Below, in pieces: positions 31,016-42,343 of a stretch of DNA of 64,000 nt. Source of the stretch: Proteus columbae (GTDB lineage Bacteria; Pseudomonadota; Gammaproteobacteria; Enterobacterales; Enterobacteriaceae). Below the pieces are notes generated by a model. That model was given only the letters and a program-made list of their open reading frames with translations. It did not search any database and was not told the origin of the DNA. The DNA lies in assembly GCF_002777965.1 (NCBI RefSeq), contig NZ_NGVR01000002.1, positions 1 through 64,000 on the forward strand, read 5' to 3'. Positions within the stretch are counted from its first letter, which is position 1, and each line of letters opens with the position of its first letter. A program made the translations under genes and the position numbers.

Positions 31016-31203
31016 TTACGGATAGATTAAGTAATGGAATAATACCCAAATTGAGAATATCGCCAGTGACTGTTACTTTTTCTCTCACCTTCAGCCAGAA
31101 GAGTCGGTGGTTTTAGAAAAGTCATGATAAACTGGTATTGCCCATCAGAATGTGGGTTAACCCTATTCTGACTTCAACTAAATGATATTAATTAAGGTAA
31201 TCC

Positions 31204-31521
31204 ATGGCTGAATGGAACGGTGAATATATCAGCCCTTACGCTGAGCATGGCAAAAAGAGTGAGCAAGTTAAAAAAATTACAGTTTCAATTCCATTGAAAG
31301 TGCTAAAAATTTTGACTGATGAACGCACTCGCCGTCAGGTTAATAACCTAAAACATGCAACCAATAGTGAATTATTGTGTGAAGCATTTTTGCACGCATT
31401 TACCGGACAGCCTCTCCCAAATGATGAAGACTTACGTAAAGAACGTAACGATGAAATCCCTGAAGAGGCAAAAGAAATAATGCGCCAGCGCGGGGTTGAT
31501 CCCGATACTTGGGAGTATTAA
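31204..31521 (+). CDS. metJ: Methionine repressor MetJ
   Basis: Ribbon-helix-helix repressor using S-adenosylmethionine as corepressor. The DNA-contacting beta strand [15 protein letters not shown] and the helix [33 protein letters not shown] are essentially those of E. coli MetJ. 105 aa, full length. Divergent from metBL with the shared operator. Downstream, yjjJ and then rpmE lie on the opposite strand. Confidence 0.97.
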   Translation: MAEWNGEYISPYAEHGKKSEQVKKITVSIPLKVLKILTDERTRRQVNNLKHATNSELLCEAFLHAFTGQPLPNDEDLRKERNDEIPEEAKEIMRQRGVDPDTWEY

Positions 31522-31561
31522 TCAGCGTCAGTTTTTGACTTATTGCTTGATTAACACGAAC

Positions 31562-31592
31562 AAAAAAAGCCCAAAGCAAAAACTTTGGGCTT
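31562..31592 (-). terminator. Terminator copy 1 (between metJ and yjjJ)
   Basis: GCCCAAAG pairs with CTTTGGGC, flanked by seven A on the left, giving T7 on the minus strand. It therefore terminates the leftward yjjJ gene. On the plus strand the T-run has been lost (CTTCAG), so it is a poor metJ terminator. It is almost identical to copy 2 at 33172-33203. Confidence 0.8.
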
Positions 31593-31604
31593 CAGATTAA
31601 TGAC

Positions 31605-31639
31605 AACCCCCTTGATTTTAACGAGAGGGGGGTTCTTTA
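31605..31639 (+). terminator. Second hairpin downstream of metJ
   Basis: AACCCCC (31605-31611) and GGGGGTT (ending 31634) form a 7-bp GC-rich stem followed by CTTTAAAT. It may be the functional metJ terminator, since copy 1 lacks a T-run on this strand. Confidence 0.5.
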
Positions 31640-31748
31640 AATATATATCAAAGATTTTCCCATCAACTACAGGCATAAAACTCAGCAATACATCCTCTTA
31701 GATTAAATTCATTTGAGTCTGTCACGTCTAAATTAAGTCTATTTACCA

Positions 31749-33047
31749 TTACTCTAGGCGAGATATACGCGAACTTGCTTCATCAAGATGACTACGTAAC
31801 GCTTTAAGGCATGGAGAAAAATTATCGGAAAAATAATTACAGCTATCAACTAAAGTATAAAACTGTTCAGCTAACTCTAAGCATTCCCGCCAAATTTCAC
31901 CACTGATCCCATCAAGTAATATTACTGGGCGCAGCGTATTGACTATTTCCCCCCCAGACTTAGGTGCAAACCCCATTGGTAAAATATCGTAGGCAGGTGA
32001 AAGCGCATATGGACGACCATGGCTACTGATAAACGATAAGTTGCCATGATGCATGTCAGTATTTCCAATTAACATACCAAATGCCCAGCGGCGTGCTGTG
32101 CTAATCGCAGTATCAGGATGAACATGTTTTTGCTTAATTAGCTCATTAACTAACACGGGCCAAGGCTCTCTTGCCCGTCCTATAAACTCAGCATCTAGTG
32201 CTTGTAAAGAGAAAAGCCCTATACGGCCTAGTGGGCCTACACGATCAAATCGTGGGATTTCGAGGAAGCGTTGCCCTTCAAAATCAAATACCTCTGTTTC
32301 AACTCCAAGTACTTTTAATGCCAGATGCTCAGCTTGAAGCAGATCACGCCAACGCTCACTAACAGTGTTATCGTCAGGTGCCGTAAATTTTACGATAACA
32401 TGACCTTTCTCTGTATAGGTGCAGAATTTGGGTTGCTCCCCACCAGCGGATGAACCAGGATCCTCTCCCGAACTCACGGCTCGTGCTAGTGTGGGATAAG
32501 TTTTAGCGCGATCAACTGGTTTCGGTGTCTGCATACTCAAAAATTGGTTTCTTGCTTGTTCCCCTATTAGAAGATTTCCCACTGCATCATGCCCATGAGC
32601 AAGTAGGGCTCTAATTATATCGGTATCAGACCAATGCTCTGGATTGTCGGGTAAACCAAGTTCAGCCGAATAAGCGCAAGCATAAGCTCTCCCTAGATAT
32701 CCTTGGGGGCGCATATCCAATAACCACCACGGCAAACCTTCACTATACAGACTTGCATTATCTATTCGCTCCATAACAAAGCCTTCAGGATAAACTGGAG
32801 TCAATTTACCTAGTGGCTTAACTTTACCTTCTTCATTTATGCGATAAATGGGTACAGAATTAAACCCACGGAAACCATCACGTAAAGCATATTGAATAGA
32901 AGAGCCTGAGCCAATTCGAACAATATCATCACCCAATGCATGTAATGCCCGTGACAAAGTTGGCTGGCTAATATTCATAATATCAGTAAGTTGCCTTGCA
33001 GACTCAGGGCCATGGCGTAGTATTTTTCGTATCACTTCAGAGCGCAT
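31749..33047 (-). CDS. yjjJ: HipA-family kinase with N-terminal HTH (YjjJ-like)
   Basis: 432 aa. Residues 1-60 form a winged helix-turn-helix (GPESARQLTDIMNISQPTLSRAL). The C-terminal two thirds is a HipA-like Ser/Thr kinase: SSAGGEQPKFCT nucleotide loop, IVKF lysine, the LIGNTDMHHGNLSF catalytic loop and LSPAYDILPMG metal site. E. coli YjjJ is a HipA homologue without a HipB partner; here too no antitoxin gene adjoins it, and the fused HTH may autoregulate. I chose the ATG at 33047 (AAGG 8 bp upstream); the longer frame runs through iterons. It separates metJ from rpmE. Confidence 0.85.
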   Translation of the reverse strand: MRSEVIRKILRHGPESARQLTDIMNISQPTLSRALHALGDDIVRIGSGSSIQYALRDGFRGFNSVPIYRINEEGKVKPLGKLTPVYPEGFVMERIDNASLYSEGLPWWLLDMRPQGYLGRAYACAYSAELGLPDNPEHWSDTDIIRALLAHGHDAVGNLLIGEQARNQFLSMQTPKPVDRAKTYPTLARAVSSGEDPGSSAGGEQPKFCTYTEKGHVIVKFTAPDDNTVSERWRDLLQAEHLALKVLGVETEVFDFEGQRFLEIPRFDRVGPLGRIGLFSLQALDAEFIGRAREPWPVLVNELIKQKHVHPDTAISTARRWAFGMLIGNTDMHHGNLSFISSHGRPYALSPAYDILPMGFAPKSGGEIVNTLRPVILLDGISGEIWRECLELAEQFYTLVDSCNYFSDNFSPCLKALRSHLDEASSRISRLE

Positions 33048-33068
33048 TGTCATGACCTTAATTACTTT

Positions 33069-33104
33069 ATGAATAGATAGATGAATAGACAGATGAATAG
33101 ATAA
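33069..33104. repeat. Three 12-bp iterons at the yjjJ promoter
   Basis: ATGAATAGATAG, ATGAATAGACAG and ATGAATAGATAA follow one another without gap at 33069, 33081 and 33093; pairs differ in one or two bases. The array starts at the -10 and covers the expected transcription start, so it is a likely operator. Confidence 0.85.
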
Positions 33105-33131
33105 TCTAACAGTTGTGATTTGGCTTGTCAC
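33103..33131 (-). promoter_or_regulatory. Putative yjjJ promoter
   Basis: On the minus strand GTGACA (33126-33131), a 17-bp spacer and TAGATT (33103-33108) form a plausible sigma-70 promoter. The iteron array overlaps its start site. Confidence 0.5.
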
Positions 33132-33171
33132 TATCAACAGCTATTATCTAAAAAGAGAAAACGTTGCCCAT

Positions 33172-33209
33172 AAAAAAAGCCCAAAGCAAAAAACTTTGGG
33201 CTTTTTTTC
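33172..33209. terminator. Terminator copy 2 (rpmE terminator, bidirectional)
   Basis: AAGCCCAAAG/CTTTGGGCTT stem with A7 before and T7 after, good on both strands. On the minus strand it ends rpmE. Its 32 bp differ from copy 1 only by one A in the loop. Confidence 0.88.
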
Positions 33210-33267
33210 AATTCCGAACTGTCTGCAAGATGCCAGACTAGGCTGACATCTTGTGACAACAAATATC

Positions 33268-33480
33268 TTATTTGCTGCCTGGAATTTTGAAGCGTTTGTT
33301 GAACAGATCAACACGACCACCAGTAGCAACATCACGTTGTTTACCAGTATAGAATGGGTGGCATTTGTCACAAACGTCCAGATTCAGGTTATGACCTGCA
33401 GTGGAGTTGATTTTCATAACGTTACCGCAAGAACAAGATGCAGTAATTTCTTCGTATTTAGGATGGATATCTTTTTGCAT
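33268..33480 (-). CDS. rpmE: 50S ribosomal protein L31
   Basis: 70-aa zinc-binding form: cysteines in ASCSCGN and in [11 protein letters not shown] make the four-Cys (CxC...CxxC) site, so it is the C+ type normally used under zinc sufficiency. Length and the [10 protein letters not shown] start match enterobacterial L31. Divergent from priA, as in E. coli. Its downstream neighbour is now yjjJ. Confidence 0.97.
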   Translation of the reverse strand: MQKDIHPKYEEITASCSCGNVMKINSTAGHNLNLDVCDKCHPFYTGKQRDVATGGRVDLFNKRFKIPGSK

Positions 33481-33647
33481 GGAAAACCTCTACTAAGGCC
33501 GTGTCGCCATTCAGCCCACAGCCGAACACCACACGTCGTGTTGATTGAAATTAAGTGTTTGGTAATTTATCTACCAAAGGGGGCGGATCATACAGAATAT
33601 CCACTAAACGCGCAATGAAATCTGCACACTTTTTGTGATATTCTTAA

Positions 33648-35885
<2,238 letters not shown>

Positions 35886-36190
35886 GGATCTTTTCTACCT
35901 CAATTGAATATATTTTGGTCAGCCTTCTGTTGAAGATACAATATCGTACAGAGACTCGTTACAACCCAAGACTATTTATCAAATTTGCGAACTACCTCAT
36001 AAAAACGATTGGTATCACACTTTTTATGCAAACTAGGTAACAGTATCTATTTAAAAAGCGGGTAGAATAACAATTTAGAATATTTCTTGAATTAAAAACC
36101 GTCGATAAAATCCTTTTTTGAATATTGGCGGTTTTTTTGCAATAAAAAAGCAATCGTTTAACTAAACCATCCAAAAGGGAGGTATGGGGT
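35886..36190. other. Intergenic region priA-cytR
   Basis: 305 bp without a credible gene. It holds a likely priA terminator (AAAACCG near 36096 pairing with CGGTTTTTTT ending near 36137) and the cytR ribosome site (GGGAGG at 36178-36183). No CRP or CytR operator was convincing by eye. Confidence 0.45.
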
Positions 36191-37222
36191 TTGCAACAGA
36201 ATAATAAAGATAATACGCAAGCAACAATGAAAGATGTTGCCCTTGCAGCCGGCGTGTCCACAGCGACTGTGTCACGTACTTTAATGAATCCGGAAAAAGT
36301 ATCCTCACAAACCCGTCAGAAAGTTGAACAGGCTGTTCTTGATGTGGGCTATTACCCACATAACCTGTCAAAAAACCTTAAGCGTAACGAGTCAAAAACG
36401 ATCCTTGTGATCGTACCTAACATCAGCGATCCGTTTTTTACTGATGTTGTGTGTGGCATCGAAGAAACCGCTGCACAACATGGTTATCTCGTGTTAATTG
36501 GTGATTGTAAGCATCAGCAAAAACATGAAAATGCCTTTATTAATCTCATTATCACCAAACAAATTGACGGTATGTTACTTCTTGGCTCACACATCCCTTT
36601 TGATGTTTCCAAAGAAGAACAGAAAAATTTACCGCCGATGATCATGGCAAATGAGTTTGCGCCTGAACTCGAATTACCTACCGTGCATATTGATAATCTC
36701 ACAGCATCTTTTAGAGCAACACACTATTTACAGCAAATGGGTCATAAGCGGATTGCGTGTATTACAGGCCCTGAAGATATGCCTTTATGTCGTTATCGCT
36801 TACAAGGTTATATTCAAGCTATGCGTAGAACAGGCGTACCTTTGCGTGAAGATTATATTATTCGTGGTGATTTTACCCATGAAAGCGGTGCAGAAAGTCT
36901 GAAAAAGCTGATTTCTTTACCTGAGCCACCGACAGCCGTGTTCTGTCATAGTGATATTATGGCAATCGGCGTTATGTGGCAGGCGAAAAAATTAGGATTA
37001 GAGCTACCTAAAGATCTCTCTGTGATTGGTTTTGATAATCTTGATATCACACGTTATAGCGAACCTGCTCTGACAACAATGGAACAACCTCGTTATCAAA
37101 TTGGTCGTGAATCTATGTTGTTATTACTTGACCAACTACAAGGTAGACCTGTTGCACCCGGCTCTCGCTTATTAGATTGTGAGCTAATTATAAGAGAGAG
37201 TGTATGTCGGCTTAAAAGCTAG
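36191..37222 (+). CDS. cytR: Nucleoside regulon repressor CytR (LacI family)
   Basis: Represses nucleoside uptake and catabolism genes together with CRP; cytidine is the inducer. The LacI headpiece ATMKDVALAAGVSTATVSRTL is at residues 12-32 and the sugar-binding-fold domain carries FDNLDITRYSEPALTTM near 280. The likely start is TTG at 36191 with GGGAGG 8 bp upstream; an ATG at 36183 is out of frame. 343 aa (E. coli 341). Followed by ftsN, the E. coli order. Confidence 0.95.
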   Translation: MQQNNKDNTQATMKDVALAAGVSTATVSRTLMNPEKVSSQTRQKVEQAVLDVGYYPHNLSKNLKRNESKTILVIVPNISDPFFTDVVCGIEETAAQHGYLVLIGDCKHQQKHENAFINLIITKQIDGMLLLGSHIPFDVSKEEQKNLPPMIMANEFAPELELPTVHIDNLTASFRATHYLQQMGHKRIACITGPEDMPLCRYRLQGYIQAMRRTGVPLREDYIIRGDFTHESGAESLKKLISLPEPPTAVFCHSDIMAIGVMWQAKKLGLELPKDLSVIGFDNLDITRYSEPALTTMEQPRYQIGRESMLLLLDQLQGRPVAPGSRLLDCELIIRESVCRLKS

Positions 37223-37292
37223 GCAAAACACACTATGTTAAGTAACATATCGTTTGTGATACCTATTCCTTTAATTATCAGCGAATCGAACT

Positions 37293-38093
37293 GTGGCACA
37301 ACGAGACTATGTGGGACGAGGGCAGACATCTGCTCGTCGTAAAAAGACAACGAAAAGTAAAAGCAAAAAGGCTGCTAAAGGGCTGCCTTTAACGACGCTT
37401 ATCGCGGCAATCGCTATTGTGGCGCTGTTTATCGGCGGCCTCTATTTTATTACACATAATAAAAAAGAAGCCGTAGAAACAACGCCAACCGTCACTGGGC
37501 AACATCCAGCGAATAGCCTACCGCCAAAACCGCAAGAGCGTTGGCAATATATTAAAGAATTGGAAAATCGTCAGGTAGGTACACCTTTACAGCCTGAATA
37601 TCCTTCATCGGGTAGCCAGATTAATCCGAAAGCAACACTTTCGCCTGAGCAGTTACGTTTTTTACAACAAATTGAAGCGGATAAGCGTCAGCCTGCCGTT
37701 CAACTGCCAGAAGTGCCTTACAATGGTGAAGTACCGCGCTCACAAGTGGTTGTAACACCACCGCCTGCAACAACAACGCCTTCTGTTGTACAACAGCCTA
37801 TACAAACTCAGCAACCGCAAGCACCTACACCTGCAATTGTTACACCGCCTAAACCTGCTGTTACTGAAGCAAACTTTTTAGTGCAATGCGGCTCATTTAA
37901 AAATACCGAACAAGCTGAATCAGTAAGAGCAACACTAGCTTTTTCTGGTGTTGAAAGCCGAGTAACGAAAGGGAATGATGGTTGGATCCGCGTCTTATCA
38001 GGTCCTTACAGTAAAGAACAAGCTAACTCCGTGAGTAGACAAGCGGCTGGAGCTGGCGTATCAGGTTGTATTCTTCGCTCTTCTGGGGGTTGA
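37293..38093 (+). CDS. ftsN: Cell division protein FtsN
   Basis: Late divisome activator. A short basic cytoplasmic N-terminus (MAQRDYVGRGQ and a Lys-rich stretch) precedes one membrane span at about residues 33-54, then a long Pro/Gln-rich periplasmic linker, and a C-terminal SPOR peptidoglycan-binding domain from about 190 (FLVQCGSFKNTEQAESVRATL). The linker makes it 266 aa, shorter than E. coli (319). Start is GTG at 37293. The sigma-32 promoter for hslVU overlaps its stop. Confidence 0.94.
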   Translation: MAQRDYVGRGQTSARRKKTTKSKSKKAAKGLPLTTLIAAIAIVALFIGGLYFITHNKKEAVETTPTVTGQHPANSLPPKPQERWQYIKELENRQVGTPLQPEYPSSGSQINPKATLSPEQLRFLQQIEADKRQPAVQLPEVPYNGEVPRSQVVVTPPPATTTPSVVQQPIQTQQPQAPTPAIVTPPKPAVTEANFLVQCGSFKNTEQAESVRATLAFSGVESRVTKGNDGWIRVLSGPYSKEQANSVSRQAAGAGVSGCILRSSGG

Positions 38094-38117
38094 AAAATAA
38101 ATTTTCTCCCCCACCTA
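38089..38117 (+). promoter_or_regulatory. Sigma-32 heat-shock promoter of hslVU
   Basis: GTTGAA (38089-38094), a 14-bp spacer and CCCCACCTA (38109-38117) match the sigma-32 consensus CTTGAA-N13/15-CCCCATNTA with one mismatch in each element. It overlaps the ftsN stop codon. Confidence 0.75.
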
Positions 38118-38134
38118 TAATTCTAATTCACACA

Positions 38135-38172
38135 ACGGGCCGTGCTTTATCTTAAATAAAGGCACTTCCCGT
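38135..38172 (+). other. Stem-loop in the hslVU 5' leader
   Basis: A long imperfect hairpin: ACGGG pairs with CCCGT, GTGC with GCAC, and TTTAT with ATAAA around a CTTAA loop. No T-run follows closely enough for termination, and it lies inside the leader of the sigma-32 transcript. A stabilising 5' stem-loop has been described for E. coli hslVU mRNA; the same role here is inferred. Confidence 0.65.
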
Positions 38173-38207
38173 CTCATTTTTTTATTGATTAAACCAGGGG
38201 CTGACTC

Positions 38208-38738
38208 ATGACTACAATCGTAAGTGTTCGCCGTAAGGGCCAAGTTGTAATCGGTGGTGATGGACAGGCGACGATGGGTAATACCGTCATGAAAGGCAAT
38301 GTTCGCAAAGTACGCCGTCTTTATAACGACAAAGTCATTGCGGGATTTGCTGGCGGCACTGCTGATGCTTTTACTCTTTTTGAACTGTTTGAACGCAAAT
38401 TAGAACTTCACCAAGGGCATTTAACTAAAGCTGCGGTAGAACTTGCTAAAGATTGGCGCACAGACAGAATGCTACGCAAATTAGAAGCGTTGCTTGCTGT
38501 TGCAGATGAAAATACATCTCTTATCATCACAGGTAATGGCGATGTGGTTCAACCAGAAAACGATTTAATTGCTATCGGTTCTGGTGGCCCTTATGCACAA
38601 GCAGCGGCTAGAGCTATGCTAGAAAATACTGAACTTTCTGCACGAGAAATTGCTGAAAAAGCACTTAGCATCGCTGGAGATATCTGTATTTACACTAACC
38701 ATAATGTCAACTTTGAAGAACTCTCTTCAAAAGAGTAA
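38208..38738 (+). CDS. hslV: ATP-dependent protease subunit HslV
   Basis: Proteasome beta-like threonine peptidase forming a double hexamer capped by HslU. The catalytic Thr2 is exposed after Met removal ([21 protein letters not shown]); the [15 protein letters not shown] segment is near residue 125. 176 aa, as in E. coli. AGGGG ribosome site; hslU starts 12 bp downstream. Confidence 0.98.
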   Translation: MTTIVSVRRKGQVVIGGDGQATMGNTVMKGNVRKVRRLYNDKVIAGFAGGTADAFTLFELFERKLELHQGHLTKAAVELAKDWRTDRMLRKLEALLAVADENTSLIITGNGDVVQPENDLIAIGSGGPYAQAAARAMLENTELSAREIAEKALSIAGDICIYTNHNVNFEELSSKE

Positions 38739-38750
38739 GGATTAGAGAGC

Positions 38751-40085
38751 ATGTCTGAAATGACTCCTCGCGAAATTGCCAGCGAACTCGATAGATTTAT
38801 TATTGGTCAAGATAAAGCGAAACGTGCTGTGGCGATTGCCCTACGTAACCGCTGGCGTCGTATGCAGCTTGATGAAGCGCTGCGTCATGAAGTAACACCT
38901 AAAAATATTCTGATGATTGGACCGACAGGTGTCGGTAAAACTGAAATTGCACGCCGTTTAGCAAAATTGGCAAATGCACCTTTCATCAAAGTTGAAGCAA
39001 CTAAATTCACCGAAGTGGGTTATGTGGGTAAAGAAGTCGATTCTATTATCCGTGACTTAACCGACTCTGCGGTCAAAATGGTACGTAGCCAAGCTATCGA
39101 TAAAAATCGTTTCCGTGCTGAGGAAATGGCTGAAGAACGTATCCTTGATGTACTTATTCCACCAGCAAAAAATAACTGGGGCGTAACAGAGCAAGCAGCA
39201 GAACCTTCAGCAGCACGTCAATCTTTCCGTAAAAAATTACGTGAAGGTCAATTAGACGATAAAGAGATTGAAATTGAGTTATCTGCAACACCAATGGGTG
39301 TTGAAATTATGGCTCCTCCAGGAATGGAAGAGATGACTAATCAATTACAATCTATGTTCCAAAATTTAGCGGGTCAGAAACAAAAAGCACGCAAGATGAA
39401 AATCAAAGATGCGTTTAAACTTATTGTTGAAGAAGAAGCCGCTAAATTAGTTAATCCTGAAGAGCTTAAACAGCAAGCTATTGATGCGGTAGAACAACAC
39501 GGTATCGTCTTTATTGATGAAGTAGATAAAATCTGTAAACGTGGTGGACAAAGTTCTGGTCCTGACGTTTCTCGCGAAGGTGTACAACGTGACCTCCTAC
39601 CACTGGTTGAAGGTTGTACAGTTTCAACAAAACACGGTATGGTAAAAACAGACCATATTCTGTTTATTGCATCAGGTGCTTTCCAAGTTTCAAGTCCTTC
39701 TGATTTAATTCCTGAATTACAAGGACGTCTGCCAATTCGTGTTGAACTTCAAGCGCTGACAGCAGAAGATTTTGAGCGTATTCTAACTGAACCTAATGCA
39801 TCGTTAACAAAACAGTATGAAGCATTAATGGCAACCGAAGGTGTGTCTATTAGCTTCACCGAAGACGGTATTCGCAAAATTGCTGAATCAGCATGGCGCG
39901 TAAACGAAACCACTGAAAATATTGGTGCACGTCGTTTGCATACTGTTTTAGAGCGTTTAATGGAAGAAATTTCCTACGATGCAAGTGAACGTCAAGGTCA
40001 ATCAGTATTGATTGATGCAGAATATGTGAAACAGCATCTGGATGAGCTTGTCGCAGATGAAGATCTGAGTCGATTTATTTTATAA
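38751..40085 (+). CDS. hslU: ATP-dependent protease ATPase subunit HslU
   Basis: AAA+ unfoldase partner of HslV. Walker [14 protein letters not shown] near residues 57-69, Walker [12 protein letters not shown] near 255, the pore-loop [15 protein letters not shown] near 90, and the I-domain between them. 444 aa (E. coli 443). The C-terminal DLSRFIL, which inserts into HslV, is intact. Followed by a terminator. Confidence 0.98.
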   Translation: MSEMTPREIASELDRFIIGQDKAKRAVAIALRNRWRRMQLDEALRHEVTPKNILMIGPTGVGKTEIARRLAKLANAPFIKVEATKFTEVGYVGKEVDSIIRDLTDSAVKMVRSQAIDKNRFRAEEMAEERILDVLIPPAKNNWGVTEQAAEPSAARQSFRKKLREGQLDDKEIEIELSATPMGVEIMAPPGMEEMTNQLQSMFQNLAGQKQKARKMKIKDAFKLIVEEEAAKLVNPEELKQQAIDAVEQHGIVFIDEVDKICKRGGQSSGPDVSREGVQRDLLPLVEGCTVSTKHGMVKTDHILFIASGAFQVSSPSDLIPELQGRLPIRVELQALTAEDFERILTEPNASLTKQYEALMATEGVSISFTEDGIRKIAESAWRVNETTENIGARRLHTVLERLMEEISYDASERQGQSVLIDAEYVKQHLDELVADEDLSRFIL

Positions 40086-40119
40086 TCAACTTGTGCGATC
40101 CTTATCAGCAATATTTACG

Positions 40120-40147
40120 TGGGAGGCTTGCCTCCCATTCTTATTTT
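40120..40147 (+). terminator. Terminator after hslVU
   Basis: TGGGAGGC and GCCTCCCA form an 8-bp GC-rich stem with a 2-nt centre, followed by TTCTTATTTTT. Confidence 0.8.
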
Positions 40148-40182
40148 TATAATAACAACGAACATGAGTATCGAATTTCAGC

Positions 40183-41100
40183 ATGAGCTCTCTAAATTCC
40201 ACTAGCCGGACTCAAGCCTGGCTTGAAAGTTTACGACCCAAAACACTGCCTTTAGGGTTAATTGCCATTGTGACTGGTTCCGCATTAGCGTATTGGATGG
40301 GGCATTTTGAGCTACCTATTGCACTGCTTGCTATATTGACAGCGGGAACATTACAGATCCTATCAAACCTTGCCAATGACTATGGTGATGCCGTAAAAGG
40401 AACAGATACTGAAGAGCGTTTAGGGCCACTTCGTGGAATGCAAAAAGGCATAATAACAGCCGCTCAAATGAAAAAAGCGCTGATCCTAAATGTTATTATT
40501 TCCTGTATCTGTGGTATTGCACTGATTATTGTCGCCTGTAAAAAGCCAGAAGACGCTATTGGCTTCTTAGTGATGGGTTTACTCGCTATTGTTGCCGCGA
40601 TTACTTATACCGTGGGTAAGCGCCCTTATGGTTATATGGGACTGGGCGATATCTCTGTTTTAATTTTCTTTGGCTGGTTAAGTGTCATCGGAACTTATTA
40701 CTTACAATCCAACACTTTTGATATTGTTACCCTCCTTCCTGCCACAGCCTGTGGTTTACTTTCTGTCGCTGTTCTAAACATTAATAATATGCGCGATTTA
40801 GAAAGTGATATTCAGGCAGGTAAAAATACATTAGCTGTTCGCTTAGGCCCTGCTGGCTCACGAACTTACCATACATGTGTTATTTTTCTTTCTATTGCCT
40901 GCTTCATTATCTTCACTCTACTTTATATGCATCGCTGGACAGCGTGGTTATTTTTACTCGCCACCCCTATGCTTTTACTGCATATCAAACGTGTGAATGC
41001 CGATCACTCAGGTGAGGCGATGCGTCCACTACTCGAGCACATGGTAAAAGCAGCATTGTTAACTAACGTTCTTTTCTCTTTAGGTTTAGTTTTAGAATAA
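40183..41100 (+). CDS. menA: 1,4-dihydroxy-2-naphthoate octaprenyltransferase
   Basis: Membrane prenyltransferase adding the polyprenyl chain in menaquinone synthesis. UbiA-family Asp-rich motifs are visible: NLANDYGDAVKGTD near residue 63-76 and NMRDLESDIQAGK near 206. About nine membrane segments. 305 aa (E. coli 308). Located between hslU and rraA, as in E. coli. Confidence 0.95.
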   Translation: MSSLNSTSRTQAWLESLRPKTLPLGLIAIVTGSALAYWMGHFELPIALLAILTAGTLQILSNLANDYGDAVKGTDTEERLGPLRGMQKGIITAAQMKKALILNVIISCICGIALIIVACKKPEDAIGFLVMGLLAIVAAITYTVGKRPYGYMGLGDISVLIFFGWLSVIGTYYLQSNTFDIVTLLPATACGLLSVAVLNINNMRDLESDIQAGKNTLAVRLGPAGSRTYHTCVIFLSIACFIIFTLLYMHRWTAWLFLLATPMLLLHIKRVNADHSGEAMRPLLEHMVKAALLTNVLFSLGLVLE

Positions 41101-41203
41101 TTTCACTCGATTGTTGATTTGACTCACTGAATTTTCAGTGAGTCTTTTGCCAACCGCCCCTGTTAAGGGATATACTGGACTTTCCTGTGGCAACCTGACG
41201 TAA

Positions 41204-41713
<510 letters not shown>

Positions 41714-41752
41714 TTGTTACTTTTTATCTGCGTTCTTACTATTTCAATACTT

Positions 41753-41783
41753 AAAAGCCACCTAACGGTGGCTTTTGTTTTTT
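41753..41783. terminator. Bidirectional terminator between rraA and zapB
   Basis: AAAAGCCACC pairs with GGTGGCTTTT (10 bp, TAAC loop) followed by GTTTTTT. It is suited to both convergent genes. Confidence 0.9.
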
Positions 41784-41806
41784 AGGCTTTAAGCAAAAAA
41801 AGACAA

Positions 41807-42064
41807 TTATTGAACGTCTTCCATTTTGCCTAACAGCGCGCGTAAACGCTCTTGCCAGCTTGATTGCTCTTGTTTCAATTCTTCATTTTCACGAACAAGA
41901 GCTTCGCGTGATCCTTTCGCTTCTTGAACTTCTTGGTTCAGCGCATCATTTTTTTCTTTTAGCTCTTCGATTTCCATCTGTAATAACGTGATGGTATCAA
42001 TTGCTTGTTGTACTTTTGATTCTAACTTCTCGAAAACTTCAAATGACATACTGTAATCCCCCAT
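41807..42064 (-). CDS. zapB: Cell division protein ZapB
   Basis: Small coiled-coil Z-ring-associated protein. Starts with the typical [34 protein letters not shown] from residue 5; nearly the entire chain is heptad-patterned. 85 aa (E. coli 81). The ATG at 42064 adds four residues; an ATG giving [10 protein letters not shown] (42052) is the conventional start and equally possible. Divergent from glpF, as in E. coli. Confidence 0.95.
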   Translation of the reverse strand: MGDYSMSFEVFEKLESKVQQAIDTITLLQMEIEELKEKNDALNQEVQEAKGSREALVRENEELKQEQSSWQERLRALLGKMEDVQ

Positions 42065-42343
42065 ATAATCGATACTTCCGATTGTAAGTAGCCTATCAAC
42101 AACTGTCTAGCATCTTCCGAGGAATTACATTCTTTTTTCAATTTATCAAAAACACTGGTCAGATCACATTACAAATGTCGATCAAGTCACTAATTAAGAG
42201 CGTTTTCACTCATTTTCTTGATGAGACACACAAATTTCAATTTCGCTTATTCTCGTTTACGCTCATTAACGATAAATTTACAGTTATCTTTTCAATTCGA
42301 AAAGAATACTAACAATAAATAACCCTCTTTCAGGATAGAATAT

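Noticed and set aside
33048-33137. N-terminal extension of YjjJ with LSIH repeats
   Set aside because: The repeats are the translation of the 12-bp iterons; the array overlaps the expected transcription start, so it is not coding.
42100-42343. CRP site in the glpF upstream region (TCACAT near 42163)
   Set aside because: Only one half-site fits; the other half has no matching bases at the correct spacing.
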